Assembly: GCA_900316295.1 (NCBI GenBank) | Contig: ONCJ01000008.1 | Span: 1 to 64,000, forward strand | Length of the DNA stretch: 64,000 bases | Source: an uncultured Prevotella sp. | Lineage (GTDB): Bacteria; Bacteroidota; Bacteroidia; Bacteroidales; Bacteroidaceae | Reading direction: 5' to 3' | Part shown: in pieces, positions 1-9,549 of the stretch | Position numbering within the stretch: position 1 is the stretch's first letter | Layout of the letters: every line of letters starts with the position of its first letter | The notes under the pieces: generated by a model | Databases searched by the model: none | What the model was told of the DNA's origin: nothing | The model's input: the letters and a program-made list of their open reading frames with translations, nothing else | Translations under genes and position numbers: made by a program

Positions 1-2427
1 TCTCAGTCGTGCGACGATGGCGTCGAGGCTTGCCTCGTCGCTGATGAGCACCTCGCGTGGCTTGCTGCCCTGTGCCTCGCCCACGACTCCAGCCTTGCAG
101 AGCTGGTCCATAAGTCGTCCGGCACGGTTATATCCTATGGAGAATCGGCGCTGTATCATGCTGGTGGAGCCCTGCTGGGTCTGGATGATGTGTCGGGCTG
201 CCTCGACAAAGAGCGGATCCATGGTCTGTATGTCTACGCCACCCTCGCTACCACCAAATCCTGTGTCTTCGCTGAGGGGTTCGGGGATGGGGTATGGCTC
301 AGTAGGACCAGACTGCTTGGCGACATACTGGTTGATGCGCTCCACCTCTGGCGTGTCGACGAAGGCACACTGTACACGCACGGGCTCGTTGCCTGCCGAA
401 TAGAGCATGTCGCCACGACCGATGAGCTGATGGGCTCCGGTGCGGTCGAGGATGATGCTGGAGTCGATACGTGAGCTCACCTTGAAGGCTATGCGTCCTG
501 GGAAGTTGGCTTTGATACCACCGGTGATAACCTTTGTGGACGGACGCTGGGTGGCGATTACCATGTGCATGCCTACGGCACGTGCCAGCTGGGCTATACG
601 TGTGATTGGTATCTCTATCTCCTTGCCTGCGGTGATGATGAGGTCGGCAAACTCGTCGATGATTATGACGATGTATGGCATGAACTCATGACCGTCTTGC
701 GGGTTGAGCAGATGGCTGAGGTATTTCTTGTTGTACTCCTTGATGTTGCGTGCTCCAGCTCGCTTCAGCAGGTCGTAGCGGCTGTCCATCAGGGTGCATA
801 GTCCCTTGAGGGTCTTTATGACCTTCTGTGTGTCGGTGATTATCGGTTCGTCAACATTCTCGTCTACGGATGCCATGAAGTGGTCGGCTATGGGGGCATA
901 TACGCTGAATTCCACCTTCTTCGGGTCAACGAGCACAAACTTCAGCTCGTTGGGGTGCTTCTTGTAGAGCAGTGATGTGATGATGGCATTCATACCTACA
1001 GACTTACCCTGACCTGTGGCACCTGCGACGAGCAGGTGTGGTATCTTGGCAAGGTCTACCATGAACACCTCGTTGGTGATGGTCTTGCCGAGTGCGAGTG
1101 GCAGCTCCATCTGGGTCTCTTGGAACTTGCGCGAGTTGAGTATGCTGAGCATCGATACGACGCTGGGGTTGGCATTTGGTACCTCGATACCTATTGTGCC
1201 CTTGCCTGGCATTGGCGCGATGATACGTATGCCGAGGGCAGCCAGGCTCAGTGCGATGTCGTCTTCGAGGTTCTTTATCTTCGATATTCTTACTCCTGGC
1301 TTAGGTGTAATCTCATAGAGGGTGATGGTAGGACCGATGGTTGCGGTGATGGAGTCTATTTCTACTCCAAAGTTGCGCAATACGCTGATGATTCGGTTCT
1401 TGTTGGCTTCCTGTTCGTTGCGGTCAACGTATGTCTTTCCGTCGTTCTCGTACCTTTTCAGGAGGTCGAGTGTAGGGAACTTATAGTTGAGGAATGGTTC
1501 GCGAGGGTTGATGGGTGTGTTGATCGAGGAGTTGCCCGAGACATTTTTGCTCGATGCTTGGTCTTCGCCCTTAGCCACGTCTACAGCCATCTCTATCTTG
1601 TTGTCGGCGATGGTTTCCTTCTTCTTCTTGGCTTCCATCTCGTCGGTATTGGCAGGTGTGCTTATCTCCATCTTGCCGTCTTCACCGAAGGTGACAGTCT
1701 GTGGTGCAGGGTCGTCAAAGACTTCTGGCGTGAGTTCCTCGTCTTCTGCCAAAGCGCCGTCATCCTCAATCTTGTTCTTGATGGTAAACTTTACCTTATT
1801 TGTAAGATAGCCGATGGGGTTGAGTATTTTCCTGACTATGTATATCGTCTCAGATGTGAGATAGGTGAGGAATGCCAGAGCTATGATGGTCAGTATGGCG
1901 AGCAGTCCTGGCGAACCGATAATATTCTCGAGAGTCTGGCATACGGTAGCACCGTGATCGCCTCCGGGATTGAAGATGCTGTCGCTCATGGCTGGTTGTA
2001 GGAACTTGGCTAATGTCACTGAGCTCCAAATCATTGTCAGCGCCATACCAAAGAACCACTTTATCAGATTGATTTTGTAGACACCCATGAGCTGCAGTCC
2101 ACATAGGATGAGGAATGCAGGTATGAAGAATGCGGGAATACCAAAGCATCGGGCAATGAAGAAATGTGAGATTATGGCTCCAAAACTGCCTCCTGCGTTC
2201 TGTGCGGTATGCTGAACATTCTCTATGTCGCCAGCCTGGAGATTGGTTACCCAACTTTGGTCAGCCTCTCCAGTATAAAAATAACTAAAGAAGGTGACAA
2301 TCATGTATATTGCAAACAACAGCAATATCAGTCCGTATACAAAGTTGGTCTTATCATTGATGATATAATTTATTCCAATTGCCTCGCTGAAACTTTTAGA
2401 CTTTTGGGTTCTTTTTTTTCTTGTCAT
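1..2427 (-). CDS. ftsK: DNA translocase FtsK/SpoIIIE, C-terminus cut by window edge
   Basis: ATP-driven DNA pump that clears chromosome ends from the closing septum. The ATG is at 2427 and 809 residues lie in the window; the last codons seen are at the usual end of the family, so only a few residues are missing. The N-terminus has a short basic stretch and about four membrane segments (residues 20-180), then a low-complexity linker. The motor has Walker A GATGQGKS near residue 469 and Walker B IVIIVDEFADL near 587. The gamma winged-helix domain that reads KOPS/SRS sites is at about 745-805 (RRFSIGYNRAGRLMDQL). A Bacteroidota -7 box lies just upstream. Family assignment is firm; role in this organism is from family knowledge. 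Confidence 0.95.
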   Translation of the reverse strand, partial: MTRKKRTQKSKSFSEAIGINYIINDKTNFVYGLILLLFAIYMIVTFFSYFYTGEADQSWVTNLQAGDIENVQHTAQNAGGSFGAIISHFFIARCFGIPAFFIPAFLILCGLQLMGVYKINLIKWFFGMALTMIWSSVTLAKFLQPAMSDSIFNPGGDHGATVCQTLENIIGSPGLLAILTIIALAFLTYLTSETIYIVRKILNPIGYLTNKVKFTIKNKIEDDGALAEDEELTPEVFDDPAPQTVTFGEDGKMEISTPANTDEMEAKKKKETIADNKIEMAVDVAKGEDQASSKNVSGNSSINTPINPREPFLNYKFPTLDLLKRYENDGKTYVDRNEQEANKNRIISVLRNFGVEIDSITATIGPTITLYEITPKPGVRISKIKNLEDDIALSLAALGIRIIAPMPGKGTIGIEVPNANPSVVSMLSILNSRKFQETQMELPLALGKTITNEVFMVDLAKIPHLLVAGATGQGKSVGMNAIITSLLYKKHPNELKFVLVDPKKVEFSVYAPIADHFMASVDENVDEPIITDTQKVIKTLKGLCTLMDSRYDLLKRAGARNIKEYNKKYLSHLLNPQDGHEFMPYIVIIIDEFADLIITAGKEIEIPITRIAQLARAVGMHMVIATQRPSTKVITGGIKANFPGRIAFKVSSRIDSSIILDRTGAHQLIGRGDMLYSAGNEPVRVQCAFVDTPEVERINQYVAKQSGPTEPYPIPEPLSEDTGFGGSEGGVDIQTMDPLFVEAARHIIQTQQGSTSMIQRRFSIGYNRAGRLMDQLCKAGVVGEAQGSKPREVLISDEASLDAIVARLR

Positions 2428-2453
2428 GGATTTTGTGTTTGATATTTTCCCTG

Positions 2454-2461
2454 CAAAAGTA
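2454..2461 (-). promoter_or_regulatory. promoter -7 box of ftsK
   Basis: Reads TACTTTTG on the minus strand (consensus TAnnTTTG), with TTG at 2481-2483 after a 19-base spacer. It lies 27 bases from the ftsK ATG. Confidence 0.65.
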
Positions 2462-2505
2462 ATAAAAAAGAGCAGTAACGCAACGTTTTTTTGAGAAGTT
2501 TTTTC

Positions 2506-2513
2506 TAATTTTG
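2506..2513 (+). promoter_or_regulatory. promoter -7 box of the exonuclease-rlmI pair
   Basis: TAATTTTG matches the Bacteroidota -7 consensus. It overlaps an in-frame TTG at 2511, which rules that codon out as the start of the downstream gene and favours the ATG at 2532, leaving a leader of about a dozen bases. Confidence 0.65.
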
Positions 2514-2531
2514 CAACATTATTTCTCAGAC

Positions 2532-3179
2532 ATGCAAAAGAAACTATTCGACAAATACGATAAAAAGCGCATACAGTCATTGCCTCAAGCCCTGTTTCAG
2601 GGACAAATAGTGGTGGTGTCGAACGAGCAGGAAGCGGAAGATGCTGTCAATGTCCTACTGAGACACAGACTATTGGGATTTGATACCGAGACACGTCCTA
2701 CATTCAAGAAGGGAGAATGGCGCCATGTGGCGCTGATGCAGGTGTCTACCCACGATGTATGCTACCTCTTCAGACTAAACAAAATAGGTGTACCTCCGTG
2801 TGTGGTACGACTGCTCGAGAATACAGAAGTCACGATAGTCGGTCTGTCTGTCCATGACGACATACATTGTCTGCACAAGCGTATACAGTTTACGCCAGGC
2901 CATTTCGTAGATATACAGAATATGGTCGGTGAAATCGGTATAAAAGATATGAGTCTGCAAAAGCTTTATGCCAATATTTTCGGACAGAAAATCACAAAGC
3001 GTGAGCAACTTACCAACTGGGAAAGAGACACACTGACTGACAAGCAGATGGTATATGCCGCCACAGACGCATGGGCATGTATAATGCTGTATGAGGAGGT
3101 GATGCGACTGAAGAAGACAAAGGATTTTGAGCTAATAGAAACAGAAGAAGATGAAAAAGATACAGCTGAAAAGAGGTAA
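2532..3179 (+). CDS. 3'-5' exonuclease, RNase D/WRN-type DEDDy fold
   Basis: A 215-residue single-domain 3'-5' exonuclease. The DEDDy motifs are visible: GFDTET (Exo I) near residue 45, VGLSVHDDIHCLHKR (Exo II) near 100 and YAATDAWACIMLYE (Exo III, with Tyr and Asp) near 180. There is no HRDC domain, so it is not full-length RNase D. It resembles the short 'exonuclease domain' proteins common in Bacteroidales, which may act on RNA or DNA; the substrate is not evident. The ATG at 2532 is chosen because the promoter box overlaps the upstream TTG. The 3' end overlaps rlmI by 29 bases in another frame, so the two are probably co-transcribed. The acidic tail after residue 200 is unstructured. Confidence 0.85.
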   Translation: MQKKLFDKYDKKRIQSLPQALFQGQIVVVSNEQEAEDAVNVLLRHRLLGFDTETRPTFKKGEWRHVALMQVSTHDVCYLFRLNKIGVPPCVVRLLENTEVTIVGLSVHDDIHCLHKRIQFTPGHFVDIQNMVGEIGIKDMSLQKLYANIFGQKITKREQLTNWERDTLTDKQMVYAATDAWACIMLYEEVMRLKKTKDFELIETEEDEKDTAEKR

Positions 3180-4347
3180 GGAGGACAGTCTGCTGAGATA
3201 CCATCCGTGGGTGTTCTCTGGTGCTATCGCCCCAGAGTCGCTTGTGGACGAACCAGGCGACGGCGAAATGGTGAGTGTATATACTTCCAATGGTCAGTTT
3301 GTAGCCAAGGGACATTATCAATATGGCTCTATCGCAGTGAGGGTGCTCACGTTTGACGACGAAGCAATAGACGTGGATTTCTGGAAACGCAGACTGCAGT
3401 CAGCCTATAGTGTGAGAAAAAGTATTGGCGTTATACGCAGAGAGCAGGGAGAAGACGAGAATACCACATTCCGACTGGTGCATGGCGAGGGTGACAACCT
3501 TCCAGGACTTATCATCGACTGCTACGGCAAGACGGCAGTAATGCAGGCTCACAGCCTCGGAATGCATGAGTGTCGTAGGGAGATAGCCCAAGCTCTTCAT
3601 GAGGTGACGAATGGGGAAATAGAGAACATATACTATAAAAGTGACACGACGCTGCCGTTCAAGTCGGATATAGAGAAGGACAATGGATTTATCATTGGTG
3701 GCAGCAAGGATAATATTACCATAGAAAACGGTCTGAAATTTCACGTAGACTGGCTGCGAGGACAGAAGACAGGGTTCTTTATTGACCAGCGGGAGAACCG
3801 CTCACTCTTGGAGAGATATGCCAAGAATCGTAGTGTACTCAATATGTTCTGTTATACGGGAGGCTTCTCGGTTTATGCCATGAGGGGTGGAGCGGAAATA
3901 GTACACTCGGTAGATAGTAGCGCTAAGGCTATAGAATTGACTAACAGGAATATAGAATTGAATTTTCCTGATGATGGCAGACATACTGCCTTCTGTGACG
4001 ATGCGTTTAAGTTTATGGATAAGAACGATGGCAGATACGACCTCGTCGTTCTTGATCCTCCCGCCTTTGCAAAGCATAGGGGCGCACTCAGAAATGCACT
4101 GAAGGGATATATCCGTCTTAATGTAAAGGGATTGGAGTGTATCAAGAGCGGCGGCATACTGTTTACGTTCAGTTGTAGTCAGGTGGTCAGCAAAGACCAG
4201 TTTAGACAGGCTGTGTTCACTGCAGCAGCTCAGGCAAAACGAAAGGTGCGCATATTACATCAGCTGCACCAGCCTGCTGATCATCCTATCAATATATATC
4301 ATCCTGAGGGCGAGTACCTGAAAGGACTGGTGTTGTATGTGGAGTAG
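3151..4347 (+). CDS. rlmI: 23S rRNA (cytosine-C5)-methyltransferase, RlmI family
   Basis: A class I SAM-dependent methyltransferase of the RlmI/YccW family, which methylates a cytosine of 23S rRNA. It has 398 residues, the usual length. An N-terminal PUA RNA-binding domain (residues 1-75; LLRYHPWVFSGAI) is followed by an EEHEE-type linker domain and a Rossmann domain. The SAM site is NMFCYTGGFSVYAM (about 230-243), and motif IV, VVLDPPAFAK, is near residue 300. A late Cys in FTFSCSQVV is the expected catalytic position. Its start lies inside the preceding exonuclease gene. The exact target base is inferred from the family only. Confidence 0.88.
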   Translation: MKKIQLKRGKEDSLLRYHPWVFSGAIAPESLVDEPGDGEMVSVYTSNGQFVAKGHYQYGSIAVRVLTFDDEAIDVDFWKRRLQSAYSVRKSIGVIRREQGEDENTTFRLVHGEGDNLPGLIIDCYGKTAVMQAHSLGMHECRREIAQALHEVTNGEIENIYYKSDTTLPFKSDIEKDNGFIIGGSKDNITIENGLKFHVDWLRGQKTGFFIDQRENRSLLERYAKNRSVLNMFCYTGGFSVYAMRGGAEIVHSVDSSAKAIELTNRNIELNFPDDGRHTAFCDDAFKFMDKNDGRYDLVVLDPPAFAKHRGALRNALKGYIRLNVKGLECIKSGGILFTFSCSQVVSKDQFRQAVFTAAAQAKRKVRILHQLHQPADHPINIYHPEGEYLKGLVLYVE

Positions 4348-4380
4348 TTCATAGTTCATAGTGCATAGTTCATAGTTATG
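4347..4380 (+). repeat. A/T-rich simple repeat between rlmI and tilS
   Basis: Four imperfect direct copies of an 8-9-base unit close to AGTTCATAG start right after the rlmI stop. A close relative occurs at 10690-10745. Confidence 0.7.
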
Positions 4381-4430
4381 TTTAGGGGTTGAAGGAAAAT
4401 TCTGTGTGAATCTGTGTGAGATAAAAGTTT

Positions 4431-5801
4431 ATGAAGAAGGGTGTGCAGCATAAAATAATGACTTCGCTTCTCAGAATGGATGAGAAGTATCTGATTGCAT
4501 TGTCGGGAGGTGCCGACAGTGTATTTCTCTTTGTCATGATGAAAATGATGGGATATACCATCGAGGCTGTGCATTGTAACTTTCATCTACGTGGTAAGGA
4601 GTCGGACAGGGATGAGACGTTCTGTAAGTCGCTGTGCGAGAGGATGGAAACCCCCTTACATATCGTTCATTTTGATACTACGACCTATGCCGAATTACAC
4701 AAGGTGAGCATAGAGATGGCTGCACGAACGCTACGCTATACATACTTCGAACAGCTACGCAAAGATATTGGTGCAACGGCTATATGTGTCGCCCACCATA
4801 AGGATGACTTGGTGGAGACGGTGCTGATGAATCTTATCAGAGGAACCGGACTGCGTGGACTTACCGGCATACAACCTCGTAACGGGTATATCCTTCGCCC
4901 ACTACTGAATATCTCTCGCAGCGAAATAGAGGAGTATCTGCACAGTATCGGACAAGAATATGTCACGGACAGTACCAATCTTGAGACTGTCGCCAAACGT
5001 AATAAGGTACGACTGGAACTCATTCCACTACTGAAAACCGTCAACCCGTCAGTGTGCGAGGATATTGCAAAGACCGCGTGGAGACTGTCTGAAGCTAACA
5101 GGATAGTAGACAAGGCACTGGAAGATGCACAAAAGAGGGTGACTGTAGGCGATGGAATAGATGTGGCAAGTCTCATGCAGGAGCCTTCGCCTGAATACCT
5201 GTTGTTCCACTTGCTCACACCCTATGGATTTACGCCGTCACAGATAGAGACAGTCTTTAAGCTAATGCCCGATGTCGAGACGGGAACGATGTGGAGCTCG
5301 CAGAGCCATGACCTGCTATACGATCGTGGCAGGCTGCTCATAGAACCACGAGACGACGACAGACGAAAGGAAATGAAGATACCTGAGGAGGGTACTTATA
5401 TAATATGTGGCGACCTTCGACTGATAGTGAAGAGAGTTGTCGTCGACGATGAGTTTGTTATACCCAAGGAGGCTTTGCGTGTGGCAGTAGATTGTTCGAA
5501 GGTTGTGTTTCCCCTGACCATTCGTACTGCCAAAAAGGGTGACAGATTTACACCTTTCGGCATGAGAGGCAGCAAGCTCGTCAGCGACTATCTCACAGAT
5601 AAGAAGAAAAATATCTTTGAGAAACGTCGCCAGTTGGTCGTATGCGATGCCAAAGACAGGATAGTATGGCTTGTGGGTGAGAGGATAGCCAATCACTTCG
5701 CCATAACAGACATTCCTTCTACTTGCCAGAAATCTCCTGGAGCAGAAAGCGTGACGTGTAGCCCTTGCCGCTATGCGCTACTTCTTCAGGTGTGCCAGTG
5801 A
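4431..5801 (+). CDS. tilS: tRNA(Ile)-lysidine synthetase TilS, unusual C-terminal tail
   Basis: Ligates lysine to C34 of the tRNA-Ile CAU anticodon, converting its reading from AUG to AUA. The PP-loop SGGADS is at residues 25-30, and the N-type ATP pyrophosphatase domain runs to about 210 (VAHHKDDLVETVLMNLIRG near 125). The central TilS domain and C-terminal beta domain follow (KKGDRFTPFGMRG near 368, SDYLTDKKKN near 385). The family normally ends shortly after the segment ending NHFAITD, near residue 429. Here the frame continues about 27 codons into the 3' end of uvrA on the other strand. That tail ([17 protein letters not shown]) looks like antisense uvrA rather than a conserved domain. 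Catalytic parts look intact. Confidence 0.92.
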   Translation: MKKGVQHKIMTSLLRMDEKYLIALSGGADSVFLFVMMKMMGYTIEAVHCNFHLRGKESDRDETFCKSLCERMETPLHIVHFDTTTYAELHKVSIEMAARTLRYTYFEQLRKDIGATAICVAHHKDDLVETVLMNLIRGTGLRGLTGIQPRNGYILRPLLNISRSEIEEYLHSIGQEYVTDSTNLETVAKRNKVRLELIPLLKTVNPSVCEDIAKTAWRLSEANRIVDKALEDAQKRVTVGDGIDVASLMQEPSPEYLLFHLLTPYGFTPSQIETVFKLMPDVETGTMWSSQSHDLLYDRGRLLIEPRDDDRRKEMKIPEEGTYIICGDLRLIVKRVVVDDEFVIPKEALRVAVDCSKVVFPLTIRTAKKGDRFTPFGMRGSKLVSDYLTDKKKNIFEKRRQLVVCDAKDRIVWLVGERIANHFAITDIPSTCQKSPGAESVTCSPCRYALLLQVCQ

Positions 5802-8574
5802 CAACCACCCGTCCGCCATTGCGACCTCCCTCAAGACCCATATCTATGATATAGTCAGCCATCTTGATGACATCCAGATTGTGCTCTATCACAATCACCG
5901 TATTACCACGATCGACAAGGCGGCGAAGAACATTGAGCAGTATGCGGATATCTTCGAAATGCAGACCGGTCGTAGGCTCGTCAAGGATATATACAGTCTT
6001 ACCAGTGTCGCGCTTGGACAACTCGGTGGCAAGTTTCACTCGCTGACTCTCACCGCCAGAGAGCGTGGTAGAGCTTTGCCCCAGTTTGATATAGCCCAGT
6101 CCGACGTCCTGTATGGTCTTGATTTTCTGTAGTATGTTGGGTACGGCTTCAAAGAACTCCACAGCCTGATTGATAGTCATGTCGAGAACATCGGCAATCG
6201 ATTTTCCTTTGTATCTCACCTCGAGTGTCTCCCGATTATATCGTTTGCCCTGACAAACCTCGCATGGCACATATACATCTGGAAGGAAATTCATCTCAAT
6301 GGTCTTATAGCCATTGCCGCCGCAAGCCTCACAGCGTCCTCCCTTGACATTGAATGAGAAGCGTCCAGGCTTGTACCCACGGATCTGAGCTTCAGGGAGG
6401 TTGACAAAGAGAGAACGTATGTCGGAGAATACACCTGTATATGTAGCAGGATTGGATCGAGGTGTTCTGCCGATAGGCGACTGGTCCACGTTTACAACCT
6501 TGTCTATCAGTTCAATACCTTCTATGCTGTCGTATGGCATAGGTCTTTTCAGTGAGCGATAGAAGTGTTGTGACAGGATGGGTTGGAGTGTCTCGTTGAC
6601 GAGTGTAGACTTGCCAGAGCCCGACACTCCCGTCACCAGTGTCAGGGTGCCCAGAGGAAATGACACATCGACATTCTTCAGGTTGTTACCCTTGGCGCCA
6701 CGGATGGTCAGCAAGGGGTGGTCGGCGATGGGTGACGGGTGATGGTTGGTTTCTATACTCATCTCTCCGTTCAGGTATTTAGCAGTGAGGGTGTGTGCTT
6801 TCATCATCTCCTGTGGTGTGCCTTGGAATACCACTTCGCCACCCTTTCTGCCTGCCATCGGACCAATGTCGATGATATAGTCGGCTGCAAGCATCATGTC
6901 TTTGTCGTGTTCTACAACTATCACGGTGTTGCCGAGGTCGCGCAGTTGTTTCAGCGAGTTTATGAGCCGTTCGTTGTCACGCTGATGGAGTCCGATTGAC
7001 GGCTCGTCGAGGATATATAATACGTTGACCAGCTGACTGCCTATTTGTGTGGCAAGACGTATGCGCTGGCTTTCGCCACCAGAGAGACTTGCCGAGGCAC
7101 GGTTGAGTGACAGGTAGTCCAGACCAACGTCCAGCAGGAACGCCACTCGTTTTTTCAGCTCTTTCAGAATCTCTCGAGCTATCTCCTGCTGTTTCTTGTC
7201 CAGGTGCTTGTCTACGCTGTTTACCCATTCTGCCAGTTCGCTAATGTCCATTTCCGACACTTCGGCAATATTCTTCTCCCAAATACGATAGGAGAGAGCC
7301 TCCTTGTGTAGTCTGTGGCCATGGCATTCGGGACATGTGCTGGTAGCCATAAACTGATCAGCCCATTTCTGTCCTGCAGCAGAGTCGTCGTTGTCAATGA
7401 CGTTACGCAGGTATTTTATCACTCCGTCATAATCGACAAAATAATCGGATGATGTACGGACGACGTCTTTGGAGATGCGCACCTTGTCGAGTGAGCCATA
7501 TAGTATCTCGTCAATAACATCCTGTGTGAGTTCCTTGATAGGTGTTTTCAGGTTGTACTCGTACTTCTGCAATATGGCATCTATTTGCCAGAATATCATC
7601 TGGTTCTTATACTTCCCCAGAGGGGCTATTCCGCCTTCAGATATGCTCAGGTTGGTGTCTGGTATCACTTTGTTTATGTCGATGTCATTGACATAGCCCA
7701 GACCCTTGCAGTGAGGACATGCCCCCTCAGGCGAATTGAACGAGAAGATGTTGGGTGCGGGATCTTTATATGATATCCCCGACGTGGGACACATCAGTCG
7801 TTTGGAGTAGTATTTAGCCTCATCGGTGTCTTTGTCGAGAATCATGACCAGTCCTTCGCCCACCTTCATGGCCGTGGCTATGGTCTTACGTAGTCGTTCG
7901 GTGTTGCTCGGCTCCTGTCCTTCGAGATCCAGTTCTCGCTCGTCGACCTTCATCTTGTCGATGACCACCTCGATATTGTGATTCTTGTATCTGTCCACCT
8001 TCATTCCACGTACCAGATCCATCACCTCACCATCTACTCGTATGTATAGATACCCCTTCTTCATCATGCTGTCGAAGAGTTCGCGATAGTGTCCTTTGCG
8101 GTTTCTCACGAGTGGAGCCAGTATGAGGATGCGCTTGCCGCAGTATTTCTCCTGAATCATTTCCACGATGCGCTCCTCGGTATATCTCACCATCTTCTCG
8201 CCAGTCATATAGCTATAGGCAGTACCTGCACGGGCATATAGTAGTCGTAGATAGTCGTATATCTCAGTAGTGGTGCCTACTGTAGATCGTGGATTCTTGT
8301 TAGTTGTCTTCTGTTCTATGCTGATGACGGGAGAAAGACCTGTAATCTTCTCTACTTCAGGACGCTGTATGTTGCCCAGAAAGTTACGTGCGTATGCGGC
8401 GAATGTCTCGATATATCGTCGCTGACCCTCGGCAAATAGAGTGTCGAAAGCCAAAGAAGACTTACCCGAACCCGAGAGGCCTGTGATAACTGTCAAAGAG
8501 TTGCGTGGTATCTCTACGTCAATGTTTTTCAGATTGTTGACGCGAGCTCCGTATACTTGTATGCTGTCGTTCAT
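5719..8574 (-). CDS. uvrA: excinuclease ABC subunit A
   Basis: DNA-damage recognition ATPase of nucleotide excision repair; works as a dimer and loads UvrB. With the ATG at 8574 it has 951 residues, normal for the family; an upstream in-frame ATG at 8625 would add 17 residues that do not match family starts. Walker A GLSGSGKS is at 32-39, with a second at about 650 (GVSGSGKST). The two signature motifs are [12 protein letters not shown] and [12 protein letters not shown]. Zinc-binding Cys pairs are CPHCKGLG (insertion region) and [10 protein letters not shown] with CEVCQGK (about 745-775). The last 83 bases overlap tilS convergently. A repeat-rich spacer separates it from the CHU_C gene upstream on the same strand. 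Confidence 0.96.
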   Translation of the reverse strand: MNDSIQVYGARVNNLKNIDVEIPRNSLTVITGLSGSGKSSLAFDTLFAEGQRRYIETFAAYARNFLGNIQRPEVEKITGLSPVISIEQKTTNKNPRSTVGTTTEIYDYLRLLYARAGTAYSYMTGEKMVRYTEERIVEMIQEKYCGKRILILAPLVRNRKGHYRELFDSMMKKGYLYIRVDGEVMDLVRGMKVDRYKNHNIEVVIDKMKVDERELDLEGQEPSNTERLRKTIATAMKVGEGLVMILDKDTDEAKYYSKRLMCPTSGISYKDPAPNIFSFNSPEGACPHCKGLGYVNDIDINKVIPDTNLSISEGGIAPLGKYKNQMIFWQIDAILQKYEYNLKTPIKELTQDVIDEILYGSLDKVRISKDVVRTSSDYFVDYDGVIKYLRNVIDNDDSAAGQKWADQFMATSTCPECHGHRLHKEALSYRIWEKNIAEVSEMDISELAEWVNSVDKHLDKKQQEIAREILKELKKRVAFLLDVGLDYLSLNRASASLSGGESQRIRLATQIGSQLVNVLYILDEPSIGLHQRDNERLINSLKQLRDLGNTVIVVEHDKDMMLAADYIIDIGPMAGRKGGEVVFQGTPQEMMKAHTLTAKYLNGEMSIETNHHPSPIADHPLLTIRGAKGNNLKNVDVSFPLGTLTLVTGVSGSGKSTLVNETLQPILSQHFYRSLKRPMPYDSIEGIELIDKVVNVDQSPIGRTPRSNPATYTGVFSDIRSLFVNLPEAQIRGYKPGRFSFNVKGGRCEACGGNGYKTIEMNFLPDVYVPCEVCQGKRYNRETLEVRYKGKSIADVLDMTINQAVEFFEAVPNILQKIKTIQDVGLGYIKLGQSSTTLSGGESQRVKLATELSKRDTGKTVYILDEPTTGLHFEDIRILLNVLRRLVDRGNTVIVIEHNLDVIKMADYIIDMGLEGGRNGGRVVVTGTPEEVAHSGKGYTSRFLLQEISGK

Positions 8575-8606
8575 GTTCTTTTCGAGGAATTGAGTAATAA
8601 GGAGAT

Positions 8607-8674
8607 GGGGAGAAGTCCCCACCAATCATCCCTCCGTTGGGGAGGCTTTTGAGATCCCGCATCAAGTGCGGGAT
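8607..8674. repeat. cluster of three small hairpins upstream of uvrA
   Basis: Three stem-loops lie in a row: GGGG/CCCC (8607-8620), CCTCC/GGAGG (8631-8645) and ATCCCGCA/TGCGGGAT (8654-8674). G-rich sequence follows. They sit between the CHU_C gene and uvrA, so they could end or attenuate the CHU_C transcript or be a repetitive intergenic element. No T-run follows on the minus strand. Confidence 0.45.
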
Positions 8675-8717
8675 GAGGTGTGAGGGTGGGGGAGAAAGAG
8701 GGGATGCGAGTTTTCTT

Positions 8718-9449
8718 TTATTCCGACGGAGTTGTCGAGGAAGATGTCTGATTGTAGTCTCTTATCAGATTGACATCGCGTTTGATAGTGAATGTTCGTC
8801 CGTCGGCACCCTTGGCATTTACCAATACAAAATATACTCCCTGAGGCATGTCTCTGCCCTTGTATTTACCATCCCATCCGCCTGCCGGGTCATGCCACTC
8901 GTACAGCTTGGTACCCCATCGGTTAAAGATAATGGCTCTGAACTCTACTATCGACTTATACGTAGGCTTAGCTCTATATATGTTGTTGTAGTCGTCGCCG
9001 TTGTTTGGTGTGAAGATGTTGGGCATTTCCAGTTTGCTGCTTTCCACACCGATACTGAAGGGCTGTACGTCGTAGCTCCAATATTCCTCAGTATACTCAT
9101 CCCTCATGTCGCCCTTGGTGAAGGTGGCGTAGCACACTATCTTGTGCGAACCGCCTCGGGTCAGGGTGTATTCTGTATCCTGCTCATACCTTATGAGATA
9201 TGGCGCGTCTTCACCCTCTATCGTAAATCTCCATTCGTATGTGCTCGTCCAGTCGTCATATCCCGACGGATTGGCTGTGCACGTCAGTTTCATCGGTGCC
9301 GAACCATTATATGTGTCGCCTGCTGCGAGCGAACCTTCTTCGCCGCTACCGTCTCTATACGTTATAGTTGGGTCAATGCTTTGTGCACTCACCTGAACGG
9401 CAGTAAATGCCAATGACATCAGCAATATATTATAAATAATGTGTCTCAT
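8718..9449 (-). CDS. exported protein with gliding-motility C-terminal (CHU_C) domain, probable T9SS cargo
   Basis: A 243-residue secreted protein. Residues 1-22 form a signal peptide ending VQVSAQ. The middle (about 30-145) looks like immunoglobulin/PKD-type beta domains. The C-terminus carries the CHU_C signature: PNIFTPNNGDD near residue 148, FNRWGTKLYEW near 180, GWDGKYKGRDMPQGVY near 195. In Bacteroidota this domain is the type-B sorting signal of the type IX secretion system. It is followed on the same strand by uvrA, after a hairpin-rich spacer, and is divergent from the gene at 9550. The partner or surface function is unknown. Confidence 0.85.
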   Translation of the reverse strand: MRHIIYNILLMSLAFTAVQVSAQSIDPTITYRDGSGEEGSLAAGDTYNGSAPMKLTCTANPSGYDDWTSTYEWRFTIEGEDAPYLIRYEQDTEYTLTRGGSHKIVCYATFTKGDMRDEYTEEYWSYDVQPFSIGVESSKLEMPNIFTPNNGDDYNNIYRAKPTYKSIVEFRAIIFNRWGTKLYEWHDPAGGWDGKYKGRDMPQGVYFVLVNAKGADGRTFTIKRDVNLIRDYNQTSSSTTPSE

Positions 9450-9475
9450 AATTACAAATATTTAGCCTGAATGTG

Positions 9476-9483
9476 CAAAATTA
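9476..9483 (-). promoter_or_regulatory. promoter -7 box of the CHU_C gene
   Basis: Reads TAATTTTG on the minus strand, 27 bases from the ATG at 9449. No clear -33 element was found. Confidence 0.55.
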
Positions 9484-9492
9484 CGTAATAAA

Positions 9493-9524
9493 TTTGATTA
9501 AACCACACATTTTGTTTATTTTTG
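9493..9524 (+). promoter_or_regulatory. promoter of the periplasmic binding protein gene
   Basis: TTTG at 9493-9496 and TATTTTTG at 9517-9524 are separated by exactly 20 bases, a full match to the Bacteroidota promoter layout. The ATG follows 26 bases after the -7 box. Confidence 0.75.
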
Positions 9525-9549
9525 CATCACCTTTTCTAAATTAACTGTG

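Noticed and set aside
1036..2001. 321-codon plus-strand open frame
   Set aside because: Antisense to ftsK, which has clear membrane and Walker motifs; the product shows no family pattern.
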